Positions 1-12,100 of a DNA stretch of 64,000 nucleotides are shown here, piece after piece. The first letter of the stretch is position 1, and each line of letters opens with the position of its first letter. Below the pieces are notes generated by a model that did no database searches, was not told the origin of the DNA, and saw nothing but the letters and a program-made list of their open reading frames with translations. The translations under genes and the position numbers were made by a program. This DNA comes from Glycine soja (taxonomy: Eukaryota; Streptophyta; Magnoliopsida; Fabales; Fabaceae), in contig NC_041004.1 of the NCBI RefSeq assembly GCF_004193775.1, positions 35,240,411 through 35,304,410 of the forward strand, read 5' to 3'.

Positions 1-785
1 ACTTAGACATAGTTGATCCCATCATCACAACATTTTATACTTTAATAACCAAGACAATGACCAATCTCATAGGATGGACGATGTCGATTACGTTGCAGAT
101 TTCTTCTCTCATGTATCACTGGTTCTCCCTCATGATGATGATGTTGTTGTTATGTTTCATGGTTTTCACTATAGGTTGCTACAGTTGAAAAACTTTGTCC
201 TTGCTCTCCAAAAAACATGGTGCATTGAACTATTGTAAAGAAGCTAAATATGATGCCATAGAATTTGGTGTATTTAAATCGACACCAAATAAATTGATCA
301 TCCATTCAGGGTTAGTTGTATTGACTGACTCGCGAGTCTGACTGAAAGTTTGATGAACATGTGATGGAGTACAAAACATTGTCTGAGGACATGGAATTGA
401 GAAATGTGTTTCTTCAATGCTTGTCCCTGCAACATTATGGGTAATTGTTGTGCATGGATAAATTTAGTTGTTGTGCAACAGATAAGAACAAAATAATGTT
501 TTACCTATACCATTCCATATACTTCGGTGTATGTGTCATTGATCCTTCAACCCATTATCTAGTTAAAACATCATTGCGTTTGTTTTTCTGGATATTAATC
601 TACCCCGCATGATATTCCATCCTGTTACTGTAATGATTACCTATACTATTCCATCATGTAGTTTCTAATCTATCACCACTCCATCTAAAATGTAAATTAA
701 ACAAAACCACTATTCATTATAATGCGCGTCATTCAAATTAAAAATTTTGATTTCATTATTTGTTATAACCTTTTAGTGAACAAAT
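1..785. other. Left-edge DNA without a recognisable gene
   Basis: Both strands are broken by frequent stops and I recognise no domain. Because the decayed plant-mobile-domain gene to the right reads leftwards, this stretch could hold its degraded C-terminal part or the end of its transposon, but I could not follow homology past about position 780. Confidence 0.4.
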
Positions 786-1445
786 AAGTTGTTTCAGGCC
801 GTGAGACTCTTGGTGTAATAAAAGTCATGCTGTACCAACCCTATGACTGTAATAGTATGACACAACTACCCATAACTCTATTAACCTCCGATGATGTCCA
901 ACATAGTTCTTTGTACATATTTGCTAAATAAGAAAAACCTCAACTATATTTTTTTATGTTGTTGAAATCATATAATAGGTTCAAATATATTAGATGAACT
1001 CTATTTCTAGATTTATCAGGTATTAAAGCATCACCAATCATGTACATTATGTAAGCTCTACACCTGCATTGTAGTTGATGTATTGTTGGTTCTTCAGGTA
1101 ATGGTGCGCACAAGATGCTAAACAACTATGTTAGCTTCAGTGAAGCTCCTTTACGTGCATTATCTTGAGAGACTTTGCTTAGTAACTCATCGCATATCTC
1201 ATCCCAATGTAGGAAGCTAGTTCCTGTCACATCTCGACCATCGACCCTAATGCCTAGATGCAGTGGAACATCTTTGAGTGTGATGGTGCACTCACCCCAT
1301 GGGAGGTGAAAGGTGTGTGTTTTAGGCCTCCATCATTCAACCAATACAGTGAACAATGCAGGATCAATTCTGCATTGTTTGATTAGGGCAATATGTTGGA
1401 ACCCGGTAGATGATGATAATGGTACAATTTGTGGTTGTGGTTTAG
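786..1445 (-). pseudogene. Plant mobile domain (MAIN-like / PMD) pseudogene
   Basis: The minus strand reads as the plant mobile domain found in MAINTENANCE OF MERISTEMS-like proteins and in many Mutator-like transposons. In order I see a GFQHIALIK-like start, a VE-stop-WRP segment, HTFHLPWGECTITLKDV, LGIRVDGRDVTG, a LPEEPT...AYIMYMIGDALIPDKS block, then RVHLIYLNLLYDF and a MYKELCWTSS...GSCVILLQS block. At least three stops interrupt it: a TGA where the family has Arg before WRP (about 1329), and stops where Trp is expected near 953 and 851. All three fit C-to-T or G-to-A changes. No intact start or C-terminus is visible. It lies head-to-head with the transposase to the right, matching the known association of PMD genes with MULEs. 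The domain is clear; the limits are approximate. Confidence 0.8.
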
Positions 1446-1811
1446 GTATTGCATGGTAATATAAAGTGATTAAGTTGTTAATTGTGGCATGTGAATGGTG
1501 AACCTATTGATGATGCAATAGAGGTATAAGAGCCATGACAACGAGGTTTAATGGTAAAACATGTACAAATGATATAAAATTTGAAGTTGGGCGATGAAAA
1601 TATGGTATTGACATGCAACTCCTATCAATTTATAATATAAACTGCATTGAGATTCCAAAGCACACTTACACTTTGTCTCATTGTAAGGCCTCAAGATTCG
1701 AAAACACGTTAACACAACTATCTTAGTGTCATGCATCGAGATTCCAAATCACGTGAACCATGGACCCGTGATTGATTGAATATATAAAGGCAAAGAGAGC
1801 AAGCAATCAAA

Positions 1812-4800
1812 ATGAGTTCAGAGCCAATTTGTGCGTACGCATATATCAATGGTGAGATCATCCACAGTTCAAGTGCAAATGTAGTTTTCAAAAATGACAA
1901 GGCAAAATCAATATTGTTGAATCCAACAATGACGTTGCGAAACATAATCACCATAATACAGTCATCAATTAGAGATGATGATGTTACGCCTATAATTACT
2001 GCACTTTGATATCGTTGTCTTGTATACCAATTCAATGGTTGTGTTGAGTATAAGGCAATTCAAATTATTGATGAAAAAGACGTTTAGTGCATGTTTGATA
2101 CATTTGCAAATATGACAAGTGTAATATATATGGAACTTAAAGTTGATGTTCATAATTCATCATCACCTTCTCAAGTTAATGACCTAAGCTAGGCGGAGAT
2201 GGAGCAAAAGCTAGACAATTCCCTGAGATTAGAATGAATAACTTAGCATATTTTATTGTTGTATTACTTTTAATTATTTGTTAGTCTTTATTATGCATTT
2301 GTCGTTGTTTCATGTTTTTCAGTTGTTATTTTCAATTTACTTTAATAATATGATCCTAAATGCTTCAAAATCACATTAATGCATATTTCAATAATCCGCG
2401 TGGGCTCGATGAGCGATGTGGAACAATGCAGTCTAGCGTCATGATACAACAGACAGACTGTTGTTTGTGATGTGCGCAGCTGCACACTGTTCACTCACAT
2501 GCACTAACAACCGCATTAATGAAGATCTCAATAATTAGCGTGGGCTAAGTGAGTGATGTGGAACTGTGTGGTCAATAATCATGATGCAAAGAACATCCTG
2601 TTGTCTTGGATGTGCACAACTGCACACTGTTCACTTTTATGCACTGACAACTACATTTAAGAGTCATGACACAATGGACATGCTGTGATGTACACAGCTA
2701 CACACTATTCACTCACATGCATTGACAATTACATTAATGTAAATCTTAATAATCCGCGTGAGCTTGGTGAGCGATGCAAAATAGTGCGGTCAACAGTCAT
2801 GATGCAACGAACATACTGTTGTCTTTGATGTGTGCAGTTGCATACTGTTCACTCAGCTGCACACCTAACTCTCATACCAAACTTTCTCACCCTATATATA
2901 ATCCCACCATTTCACAATTTATCACATACAACAACATCTTTACAAAAATAACCTTTATTTCTAACTCTCACAGCCTTCCTGCTCACGTTCCCTTAAAAAC
3001 CACCCATGGCTCCATGTAAAGAAATATCGGTTGTCATTCACCACCATGGTTAGTTTGTAGATGACTCAGTTTACGGATCGACGTACTCATGTGCAACCCC
3101 AATATTTCTATACATGAGTAGGTATATTATGTTAACATAATTGATTCAAAAAATTAACCAATGTCTCCCTACTCGGGCAATTGAAACAATTGTGCTACCG
3201 AGTTGTATGTTGTTATTGAGCTTATTCCTTAACCACAACCATCGTGTTCACAACCACAACTACTATCTCCATAACCATCGTCTCCATAACCATTATCATA
3301 CCAATGTCACCTCCATTTCAATATCACCAACCTAAGTGTCTAGTGGAGTTGAACCTCGACCACATACTATAATACATTGATCACCACCATTTCGTTTAGC
3401 AACAAGACCATGTACAACCACCAACTGGTGCACTCGAGGTTGACATAACCTTCGATGAAAAAGCACAATGTATTCGTGCAGTTAAAGAATACAATATCAA
3501 AAATTATTTTGACTGTAAAACGATATATTCTGACCAAAGAAGGCTAAACTTTATGTGTGAATCACATGAAAATAGTTGTACATGGAGTTTAGGCGCATGA
3601 AATTCAAAGACACATTAGAAATGAATGATCAAGACGATCAGAGGTCAGCACACTTGTCTCACGCCAATGCTTAAACATGATCATAGGCAACTTGACAAAC
3701 ACATGTCATCCCACCCATTGTCAAAATGAACCCAACAGTCTCCATCACAACAACGTTGATTGTAGAGATCAAAACGTTCATGAAATATACTCCATCCTAC
3801 AAAAAGACATGGTTAGCAAAGCAAAGAGCATTAGTGATGATTCATGGAAATGGGAAAGAATCATATGTCAAAGCTGCCAAAAGTTGTGGGAGCTTTGCAA
3901 TCTTGTGTTCCCGGGATTGCGGTTGCTGCTCAAACATAATCTGTGTTTGAAGAGGGAGAAATGGTATCTGACAAAAAGTGCTTAAACATGTCTTTCGGTC
4001 ATTCGGTCCATGCATTAATGGATTTGCATATTGCAAACCCATCCAACAAGTAGATGTTCTTTACGAGAATTATATTGACACATTATTGATAGCTACAACA
4101 CAAGACGATGGTAATCATATCTTCTCAATTGCCTACACCATTGTAGAAGGGGAGACAACTTCAGCGTAAGGGTTCTTCCTAAAGAATCTAAGAAGGCATG
4201 TTAATTCGCAAAGTAACATTTCTCTAATTTCAGATAGGCATCCCTCGATTATAAGTGCCTACAACAACCCAAGTAACTTATGGGTTGGAGACACATCCCA
4301 TTTGTTCTACTTGTGCCACATTACACAAAATTTCCTTCGCGGTAACTCGAATGGCAAACATTCGAAGAAACCACTCATGTATGCTGGTGAGAATCTTTAA
4401 TATTTTATTTTTTCATCAAACTATATTTTAATTCAAATTTCATAATGTATTAAATTGATTGAATATTTACAGGTTACACATACACGAAGAAGATGCACTA
4501 GCGACATCTTAGAGATATCCATGTGAATAAGCCAAGTGCAACTGAATGGCTTAATCAGTTGCCAAAGAACATTGAGTACAATACTTCGATGAGGGGAAAC
4601 GTTGGGGACATATGACTACAAATTTGTCTGAGTTGGTCAATTCCATGTTCAAAGGCATAAAATATTTGCTAGTGTCATTGTTGGTTGAGAAGACGTACTT
4701 CAAGACCACAAAACTTTTTGCAATTAGAGACCGACAAACCCAAACAATGATCAAGTTTGGCTCGTATTATTTTGAAGTTGTCTCTAAGGCCATGAATAGC

Positions 4801-5262
4801 GGTCAACAGGAAACAAATACGCATATTGTTAACAAATTCAACAGACACAACCACACATTTATTGTAATAGAGACCCAAACTCTACTTGAAAGACCAAGAC
4901 CACCTGGAAGGTTTAGGGTCATGTTACAATTCCAAAATTTTGATTGTAGTGAATATCAGGCTAAACACTTGCCGTGTTCTCACTTAATGACCGCATGTAA
5001 ATCTGTCAATGTTGATCTCATGAATTATGTGTTGCTGCTATTTACTTTACAGAACATATTGTACGTTTACAACAACTCCTTTGATTTATTGCCACACAAA
5101 TCAATGTGACAAAAGAATATGAAAGAGATCATTGGGATCTTGATCCAAGGAGAAGGAGGAGTGCAAAGGGTTGTCCGATTTCTAATCACATTCCCATTGA
5201 AATGGATGAAAAAATTGAATATGGTATCAGAAAAAATCTAAAATCTGTCGGCAATAGGCCAT
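1812..5262 (+). pseudogene. Mutator-like (MULE) transposase pseudogene
   Basis: Pieces of one MuDR-type transposase are spread over three forward frames. At 1812-2160 there is a MULE-type N-terminal domain (MSSEPICAYAYINGEI, then GCVEYKAI). At 3450-3600 there is the MuDR DNA-binding region (FDEKAQCIRAVKEY...FMCESHENSCTWSL). At 3725-3900 there is the block before the catalytic core (MNPTVSITTTLIVEIK, KKTWLAKQRA). At 3990-4380 there is the transposase core (SFGPCINGFAYCKPI, NHIFSIAYTIVEGET). At 4612-5109 the C-terminal core ends in a SWIM-type zinc motif (CSEYQAKHLPCSHLMTAC). At 5150-5262 there is a KGCPISNHI tail. Frameshifts and stops separate the pieces, and 140-bp repeats lie between the first and second. 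It cannot make a working enzyme. I did not find convincing terminal inverted repeats. Confidence 0.85.
2373..2865. repeat. About 140-bp direct repeats (3.5 copies)
   Basis: Four successive copies start near 2373, 2513, 2651 (truncated) and 2730. Each has a CATTAATG...AATAATCCGCGTG start, a GTGAGCGATGTGG segment, a CATGATGCAA segment and ends around CTGCACACTGTTCACTCACATGCAC. The third copy lacks about 60 bp. The array sits between N-terminal and DNA-binding blocks of the MULE remnant, so it is probably part of that element or of an insertion in it. Confidence 0.8.
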
Positions 5263-5289
5263 AACAGAAAAATTATTCCAACATACCTT

Positions 5290-7770
5290 CATGCTTTACC
5301 TTATGTATTATTGTTCATGTATTTTATTTATGATATAATGTATTTTAGCATAAATAAATTATTAAACCAAAAATATTATCAATTTTTTAAAGATTAAATA
5401 ATATAAATAAAAAAATTATATTTAATAAAATAATTTTTTAAAATTTAATTTTTTAAAAAAAATATTTTAAAAAAAACCACCAGTTGGGAAGTCGGTTGGT
5501 CAAATCCAACTTCTTAACTTCAAACTTTTTTTAAAAAAAATTAAGTTTTTTTTTAAAAATAAAAAACGGGTTGAAAAGTCGTTCGCCAACCTCAACTTCT
5601 CAACTAAATAAAAAATAGGTGTACTTCAGGAATTATTTTCAAAAGTGGTGTAGAATGAGAATATTTAGGAGAAAGTGTGTATATTGCTAAAAAAATCCTG
5701 AATAATTCATTTTGTTCTTACATGAAAGGTTAAGTCTCCTTTTTACTTTCTATATTTATTGGGATATATGAGAATTAAATTTTAAATTGCTGTTGAGTTC
5801 GCAAATATTGTCACTTGTTTGCAGCTATTGTGGTCGCTCCGCGTGAAATAATTTTATGTTTGCACCAAATACTAAAAAAATTATAATTCTTTATATATAT
5901 ATATATCACTTACAAAGTTGTGCAAACTTTTATAATTATGATTTATGTAGTTAAACCTTTTTTTGTAAGAGAAATGTAGTTAAACCTTACTATGCCTAAC
6001 TATATGTAGTAAGATGCAATAATATAAATTAATATAATTAAACCTATGTATATCAAAGGAGCTTTTACCGAAAATTAGATGGAGTCCTTAAATATGCAGT
6101 TCCAAAAATAGTTTGAATTCCAATAGCAACATAATATCCAAAAGTGTTAAGAGATAAAAATTATTTTCCTATAATTATCAGTAAGTTAGCTTTCTCTAGA
6201 AAAAAAAGACATAATATTTAGTTGTTATTGTAAATAACTAGCAAATACATAAATAGTCAAAGATGATAGAAATATAACTTACACTTTTACTTGCTACCAC
6301 AGTGTTGAATGACCTGAAATCATAACCTCTATTTTCACTTTGACTATCATCTTGTGTAGCTCCTTGTCCAAACACATCGATCACTTCATTATTGATAATA
6401 AGGATCTTGGTATGAGGGAGCTTGGCCACTTGCATATTGATTGCAATGTAGTGAAATTTGGATACTTATAATAGGCTGGATATGAGAGTTGACTAATTTG
6501 CAATACTAAAGTCATTAAAACATGATAGATTTAATTATAATTTTGATGTTTTAATTTATTTTATAGATTCAATTTCATCATTTTATTTTTAAAAATTTCA
6601 ATTTCATCTTTTAAATTTTTAAATTGATTCATGTGATCTTTTAGTCTAATTGAATTGACTTCGTTAGAGAATGCGTGCATCATATTGACGTCATCAGACT
6701 TTGTATAGGATTAAAACTGCCATTGCACTAAGTGATTTGCCGAAAGCTACAGTTAAAAATCTGCCACTATAATAATTTCAAAATTTATAATTTTAAATAT
6801 TTTTTGAATAAAAAATATAATAGAATTATAATAATGTTATAATTTTACTTGTATAATATTTATATTGTTATTACTTTTATTATTGTCTCATATTAAATTA
6901 ATATTAACAAATACTAATAAATATTAATATCTTACTTCAATATATTTTTTAAATCAATAATTTAATTTTTTTAATTTTAATAAAATTAAAATAATATATA
7001 ATTTAATATCATATAAAAATTGTTTAAATGTAAAAAAAAACTAAATTCCTATTAATATTTTATTTTAATATTAATATTAGTATATTTATAATAAATTAAT
7101 ATTAATAAATCATAATAATTATTGGTATATTATATTAATATATTAATAAAGCACAACACACATATCCTAACACCATTAGTTCATTTTAGACATAAAAATA
7201 AAATTAAATTCATTTTAAAAATTAAAAAATCAAATAAAATCTTTTAAAAATAATAAGACAAAATTAAATCTAATAAATAGATTAAATGTCCAAAGTAAAT
7301 CAGCTACACATGTAGACCAATATACATGTGCATTGACTAACTTATTTCCACTGGCTTTTGATCAATTGCTTTCAAAGTTGCTTCATTACACGTAAGTACT
7401 TGAATTAAATGATCTTTATGGCGGTTGTTGTCACATGTGTAAGCGTGAAAAAGATAGGAGAGAGAAAATATTTTAAAAATACAAAATAATTATCGTTATT
7501 TGGTGGATTAAATAATTTTTTACCAAATGAATTATGGATGAATTAGATTTTTTAAAATATTTTTTGATGGATCAAAATAGATTAATAAATTATTTTTATT
7601 TGATTCATCATAATCTGAATGGAAATTTATTCAATCTATTCATTTTGCCACGAAGCACACCCATAGTTATTTGTAGTTGTAAAAGAGTTATTATATATAT
7701 TCTGTCTAGACTCAAATATAATAAAAAATATTTTTTTTAAAATATAAGAAAATTTCAATTAACTTTATCT
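5290..7770. other. AT-rich intergenic DNA
   Basis: Long A/T runs and no recognisable coding domain. A minus-strand open stretch at 6238-6435 ends next to a splice-donor-like GTAAGT, but its translation resembles nothing I know. A paired pattern occurs at 5478-5620, where AAGTCGGTTGGTCAAATCC-like and AAGTCGTTCGCCAACCTC-like segments repeat about 90 bp apart. Confidence 0.5.
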
Positions 7771-7772
7771 TT

Positions 7773-8146
7773 GTTGGAAATAATCCAAGTTCAGCATCGT
7801 CTAAAAGTAATCCCACATTAGAATATATAAGTGAGGGGCAACTTTTACCCTTTGAGTTAGGTCCAAATTTTTTCTTAATATAAGAGTCTATCCTAGATTT
7901 ACTGAAAAGGACCACGCACCAAGCCCAAAAAGTATTGGGTGAGAGGGGTGAATTAAAAAAAAACCTAAGTCCCACATTGGAAGCTTTGACCTGGGACCTC
8001 GTTCTTGCTTCTGTTGCGACGAACATTCACCATTTGTTGTTTACGCACCAAACCCAATAAGTGATGGGCGTGAAGGGGTGTATTGGAAAATGCCCAAGTC
8101 CCACATCGGCTGTCTCAATCCTTAGCGTGCAACTTATATATCTGTT
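7773..8146. mobile_element. TRIM-like LTR retrotransposon fragments, clustered
   Basis: A segment of about 67 bp occurs twice as direct copies, 7914-7980 and 8043-8109. It starts ACGCACCAA(G/A)CCCAA, passes a purine-rich GTGAGAGGGGTG / GTGAAGGGGTG block and ends AAGTCCCACAT(T/C)GG. A third related start, TGTTGGAAATAATCCAAG, lies at 7773 and is followed by AATCCCACATTAG and ATATATAAGTGAGGGG. A purine-rich tract followed by a TG start and a TATA-like stretch is the layout of polypurine tract plus LTR in small non-autonomous (TRIM) elements. I read this as two or three truncated LTR copies. There is no coding capacity. The TRIM assignment is inference. Confidence 0.5.
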
Positions 8147-8149
8147 GGA

Positions 8150-8764
8150 TAATTTTACTTAATGATAATTGGTTTTAAGATGAAATCTAACAGTTAACAA
8201 AAATAATTATCCTATTAAATTTATGAATTACTTAGATTATTATTTTAAATTTATTCTTTTATTTTATCTTTATCTTTACTTACTTTTATTTTCTTTATGT
8301 TTGGAGAGAAAATAATTAAGTAAAGATATATAAGAAATAATAATTAATACATCTTAAAAATTAGAAAAAAATATTATAAAAAGAGACAAATAAATTTTTA
8401 AAAATGATTTTAAAATTAAAAAGGGAGGAAGTACTATTTTTCGGTCCTTTATTTCCCTAGTAACTTAACCCAAGTAGAGGCTATCAGGGCAACATTGAAA
8501 GAACATTTACCTATACCAATGTATCTACCAATATGTGCAGGAATCTCTTTTGACAAACAATATATGCAAGAAATAAACACGAAGGAATTGAATAGGAGAA
8601 AATTAAGCTTGATTGCACAACTTGTTTGATTTTATTTTCCCCATTCTATTTTTTTCCCTTTAGAAATTTACCAAATTTTTATTCAAATAGCTGGAAGTAT
8701 ACTCTGGATATTAGCTCTTAATTATGAGAGGTTTTAATTAATTGATAGGCAACATCTTCAACCC
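8150..8764. other. Non-coding AT-rich stretch
   Basis: No open frame of note, no recognised domain and no clear repeat pair. It separates the TRIM-like cluster from the MITE at the 3' end of the cyclase gene. Confidence 0.5.
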
Positions 8765-9016
8765 GGCTTTTTGACAAAAATAGGTAAAATTAAAAAACTA
8801 TTTACGTAAAACTATTTACATGAATAATTTTTCTTTTCGATGTCAATTATAATTTCAACTAATGTAAATCAATCACGTTTACAACCAATATAAAAAGTAA
8901 TTTTTTTTATCAACTATAATTAAAAAGTAAAACCACTTTTGTCACTAAATATTTTTCATAATACATGCACCTTTTACATAAATAATTTTTTATTTTACCT
9001 ATTTTCGTAAAAAAGT
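8765..9016. mobile_element. Mutator-type MITE with 9-10 bp target duplication
   Basis: The ends are inverted repeats: the left end reads GGCTTTTTGACAAAAATAGG and continues TAAAAT. The reverse complement of the right end reads AACTTTTTTACGAAAATAGG and also continues TAAAAT. Similarity runs for about 40 bp inwards. The direct repeat TCTTCAACCC flanks the element at 8755-8764 and 9017-9026. A 9-10 bp duplication is the signature of Mutator-superfamily insertion. The interior is AT-rich and non-coding. It sits about 160 bp beyond the stop codon of the cyclase gene, close to its likely polyadenylation region. Confidence 0.8.
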
Positions 9017-9047
9017 TCTTCAACCCAGTTGTGTGCGTAAATAATTT

Positions 9048-9053
9048 TTTATT
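9048..9053 (-). terminator. Possible polyadenylation signal of the cyclase gene
   Basis: On the minus strand an AATAAA hexamer lies in an A/T-rich stretch about 125 nt after the stop codon at 9177-9179. Plant poly(A) signals are loose, so this is a candidate only. Confidence 0.35.
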
Positions 9054-9176
9054 TTATAATAAAAAGCAAGCTTCAAAATTACAGATCAATAGAGTCCAAG
9101 TAAGAGACAATGGGTGCTTCTTGCCCCATTCCTCATTGATATGTCTTTGCCCTTTTATGCACACACCTTTTCAAAA

Positions 9177-12100
9177 TTAACCTTCAGTGGATGGCAATGG
9201 AACTCGCCTACGATATTCAGCTAGAGCCCACATTGGAAAAATATTTCTATACATTGGGTAATGCATCATGCAGTTTTTCAAGAATACTCCAGTGATTTCC
9301 TACCAGATCAATTAAGTCACAAAAAATAATAATTAGAAATAGAAAAACTGAATCCGGAGCATCATTCTTCATATTGCTTACAAAATACAATTAAGGATAG
9401 ATCTTTAAAAAATAATCAAAATATTGAAATCTATATTTCAATTTTTCTTACATAGGAAACTGAAGCACGCGATCCAACTCTCACATCAACTCTCAGCACA
9501 TATCAAGTATATGAGTAGCATGAGTCTGTTAGCATTTTCAGTTATTAGTTACAAGCACTTAGCGTTTTCTGTTTTTCTGGTATAACAACCGGCTTTCGCA
9601 TTACCTTCTCTTTCTTCCATTGTATAAAAGCTTCTTCACTTAAGCTACAATATGATTCATGCAGTCATTTGATCACTCACGTGTGTAAACAGCATCATCT
9701 TCTCTCTCTCCTTTATGAGCATTTAATGTTTTCACATGGTATCAGAGCTCTTTTCATAAAGAGCTCTGCTGCGCATTCATACCCAAGCTTTATTTCTTCT
9801 TTCTCTTCACGTTATTCACTATGAACGAATCAACACCAAATATGGAGAGTTACCTCTATCTCCATCCAAGCGAGAATCCAGCAGTGGCTCTCGTATCACC
9901 AGTTTTAGACTCAAGCAACTATCACTCATGGAGCAGGTCCATGGTCACAGCACTAAGCGCCAAGAATAAAGTAGAATTCATAAATGGGAACGCACCAGAA
10001 CCTCTGAGAACTGATAGAACCTACAGTGCGTGGAGTCGCTGCAATAATATGGCAGTATCGTGGATAGTGCATTCAGTATCGGTCGCGATCAGGCAGAGCA
10101 TCTTGTGGATGAACAAAGCTGAGGAAATATGGAATGACTTGAAGTCACGATATGCGCAAGGAGACCTCTTGAGAATCTCGGACCTTCAACAAGAAGCTTC
10201 ATCAATGAAACAAGGAACCCTTTCCGTCACGGAGTACTTCACAAAGCTTCGTATCATATGGGATGAAATTGAGAACTTCAGACCTGACCCCACTTGCTCT
10301 TGCACCATCAAGTGCTCATGCTCAGTCCTTACCATCATTGCCCAACGGAAATTAGAAGACCGAGCCATGCAATTCCTACGAGGATTAAACGAGCAATACA
10401 ACAATGTGAGATCTCACGTGTTGCTCATGGAACCCATGCCCACCATACCAAAGATCTTCTCCTATGTAGCCCAACAAGAATGTCAGCTATCAGGTATCAA
10501 CTCCTTTTCAAATCTCAGTATTGAATCAAAAGAAAATGTTTCCATTAATGCCGTCAAGATTACTTGTGAATTCTGCGAACGAATTGGTCACACCGAAAGT
10601 GTTTGTTACAAGAAACATGGGGTACCCACAAGCTATGAAGGAAGAAGCAAAACCTACAACAGAAACGGGAAAACGTGTACCCATTGTGGGAAGATGGGAC
10701 ACACCATTGATGTGTGTTATAAGAAGCATGGCTACCCCCCAGGATACAAGTTTGGCAACAACAAAGTAGTAAATAACATCATAGAAGGAAAAGCTACGAG
10801 TGATCAAATGCAACGACAAGAGTCTCATGATTTGGTTCGTTTTTCACCTGAGCAGTATCAAGCTTTGCTCGCCTTAATACAACAGCCATCTTCGGGAGGC
10901 TCAATCCCTACCCAATCCCAGGTTGCATCCATATCCTCATGCTCCACTAACACCTCACCAGGTACGATTCTTTCTCTCAAAACCACAGAATCTACCTCCT
11001 GGATATTAGATTCAGGAGCCACTGACCACGTCTCCTCTTCTTTGGCCAACTTTCACTCATATCATCAAGTTAATCCTATTATGGTTAAGTTACCAAATGG
11101 ACACGAAGTTCATGCTACTCACTTAGGAACAGTACACCTCACCCCTTCCATTATATTGAACGATGTTCTATACATACCTTCTTTTAGCTTTAATCTCATA
11201 TCCATATCCAAACTTATTTCCACAAACAACTATGAGTTAATCTTTTCCTCTAATACTTGTGTTCTGCAGGATACCAACACCAAAGCGAAGATTGGTACAA
11301 TTGAATTGAGTCATGGGCTTTACCAGTTCATCTTAAAACCATCACACTCACGAACCATATGCTCCACCATTATTCATCCAAAATGTAATGTCATCCCTAT
11401 AGATTTATGGCATTTTCGCATGGGTCATCCCTCTATAGAAAGGCTGCAAGTCATGCAAACTTATTATCCTTCTTTGCATAATAACAATAAGAACTTTGTA
11501 TGTACTACGTGTCACTATGCAAAGCATAAACGATCATCCTTTTCATCAAGCACTTCACATGCATTAAGCATTTTTGATCTCATACATATAGATATATGGG
11601 GACCCTATTCAAAGGTTTCTATGCATGGGCATCATTATTTTTTAACCATTGTAAACGATCATTCTCGCTTTACATGGGTTTATCTAATGCAAACAAAAGC
11701 TGAGGCTCGAAAACTCATTATCACATTCGTTACATATGCTCAAACGCAATTTAATAAAACCATTAAAATCATACGTAGTGATAATGGTGCTGAGTTTCTT
11801 ATGAATGATTTTTATGCTCAAAGGGGAATCATACATCAAACTACTTGTATAGAGACCCCTGAGCAAAACGGCATCGTTGAACGAAAGCACCAACACCTCT
11901 TGCATGTTACTCGATCTCTATTATTTCAAGCAAATCTTCCTCTTAATTTTTGGTGTTTTGCATTACTTCATGCAACATATTTGATCAACTGCATCCCTAC
12001 TCCTTTCCTCCATAACAAATCTCCCTATGAACAGCTATACACACGCCCTTGTGATATCTCGAACCTTTGGGTTTTTGGTTGCCTATGCTACATAAGCACT

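Noticed and set aside
6238..6435. Possible short exon followed by a donor-like GTAAGT
   Set aside because: I recognise no product, no partner exon is visible, and one open stretch of 65 codons is expected by chance here.
8098..8140. An snRNA gene starting after 8140
   Set aside because: The upstream element and TATA-like spacing fit, but the downstream sequence has no snRNA-like sequence or terminal poly-T pattern I recognise, and the motif recurs within a repeat. Kept only as a finding.
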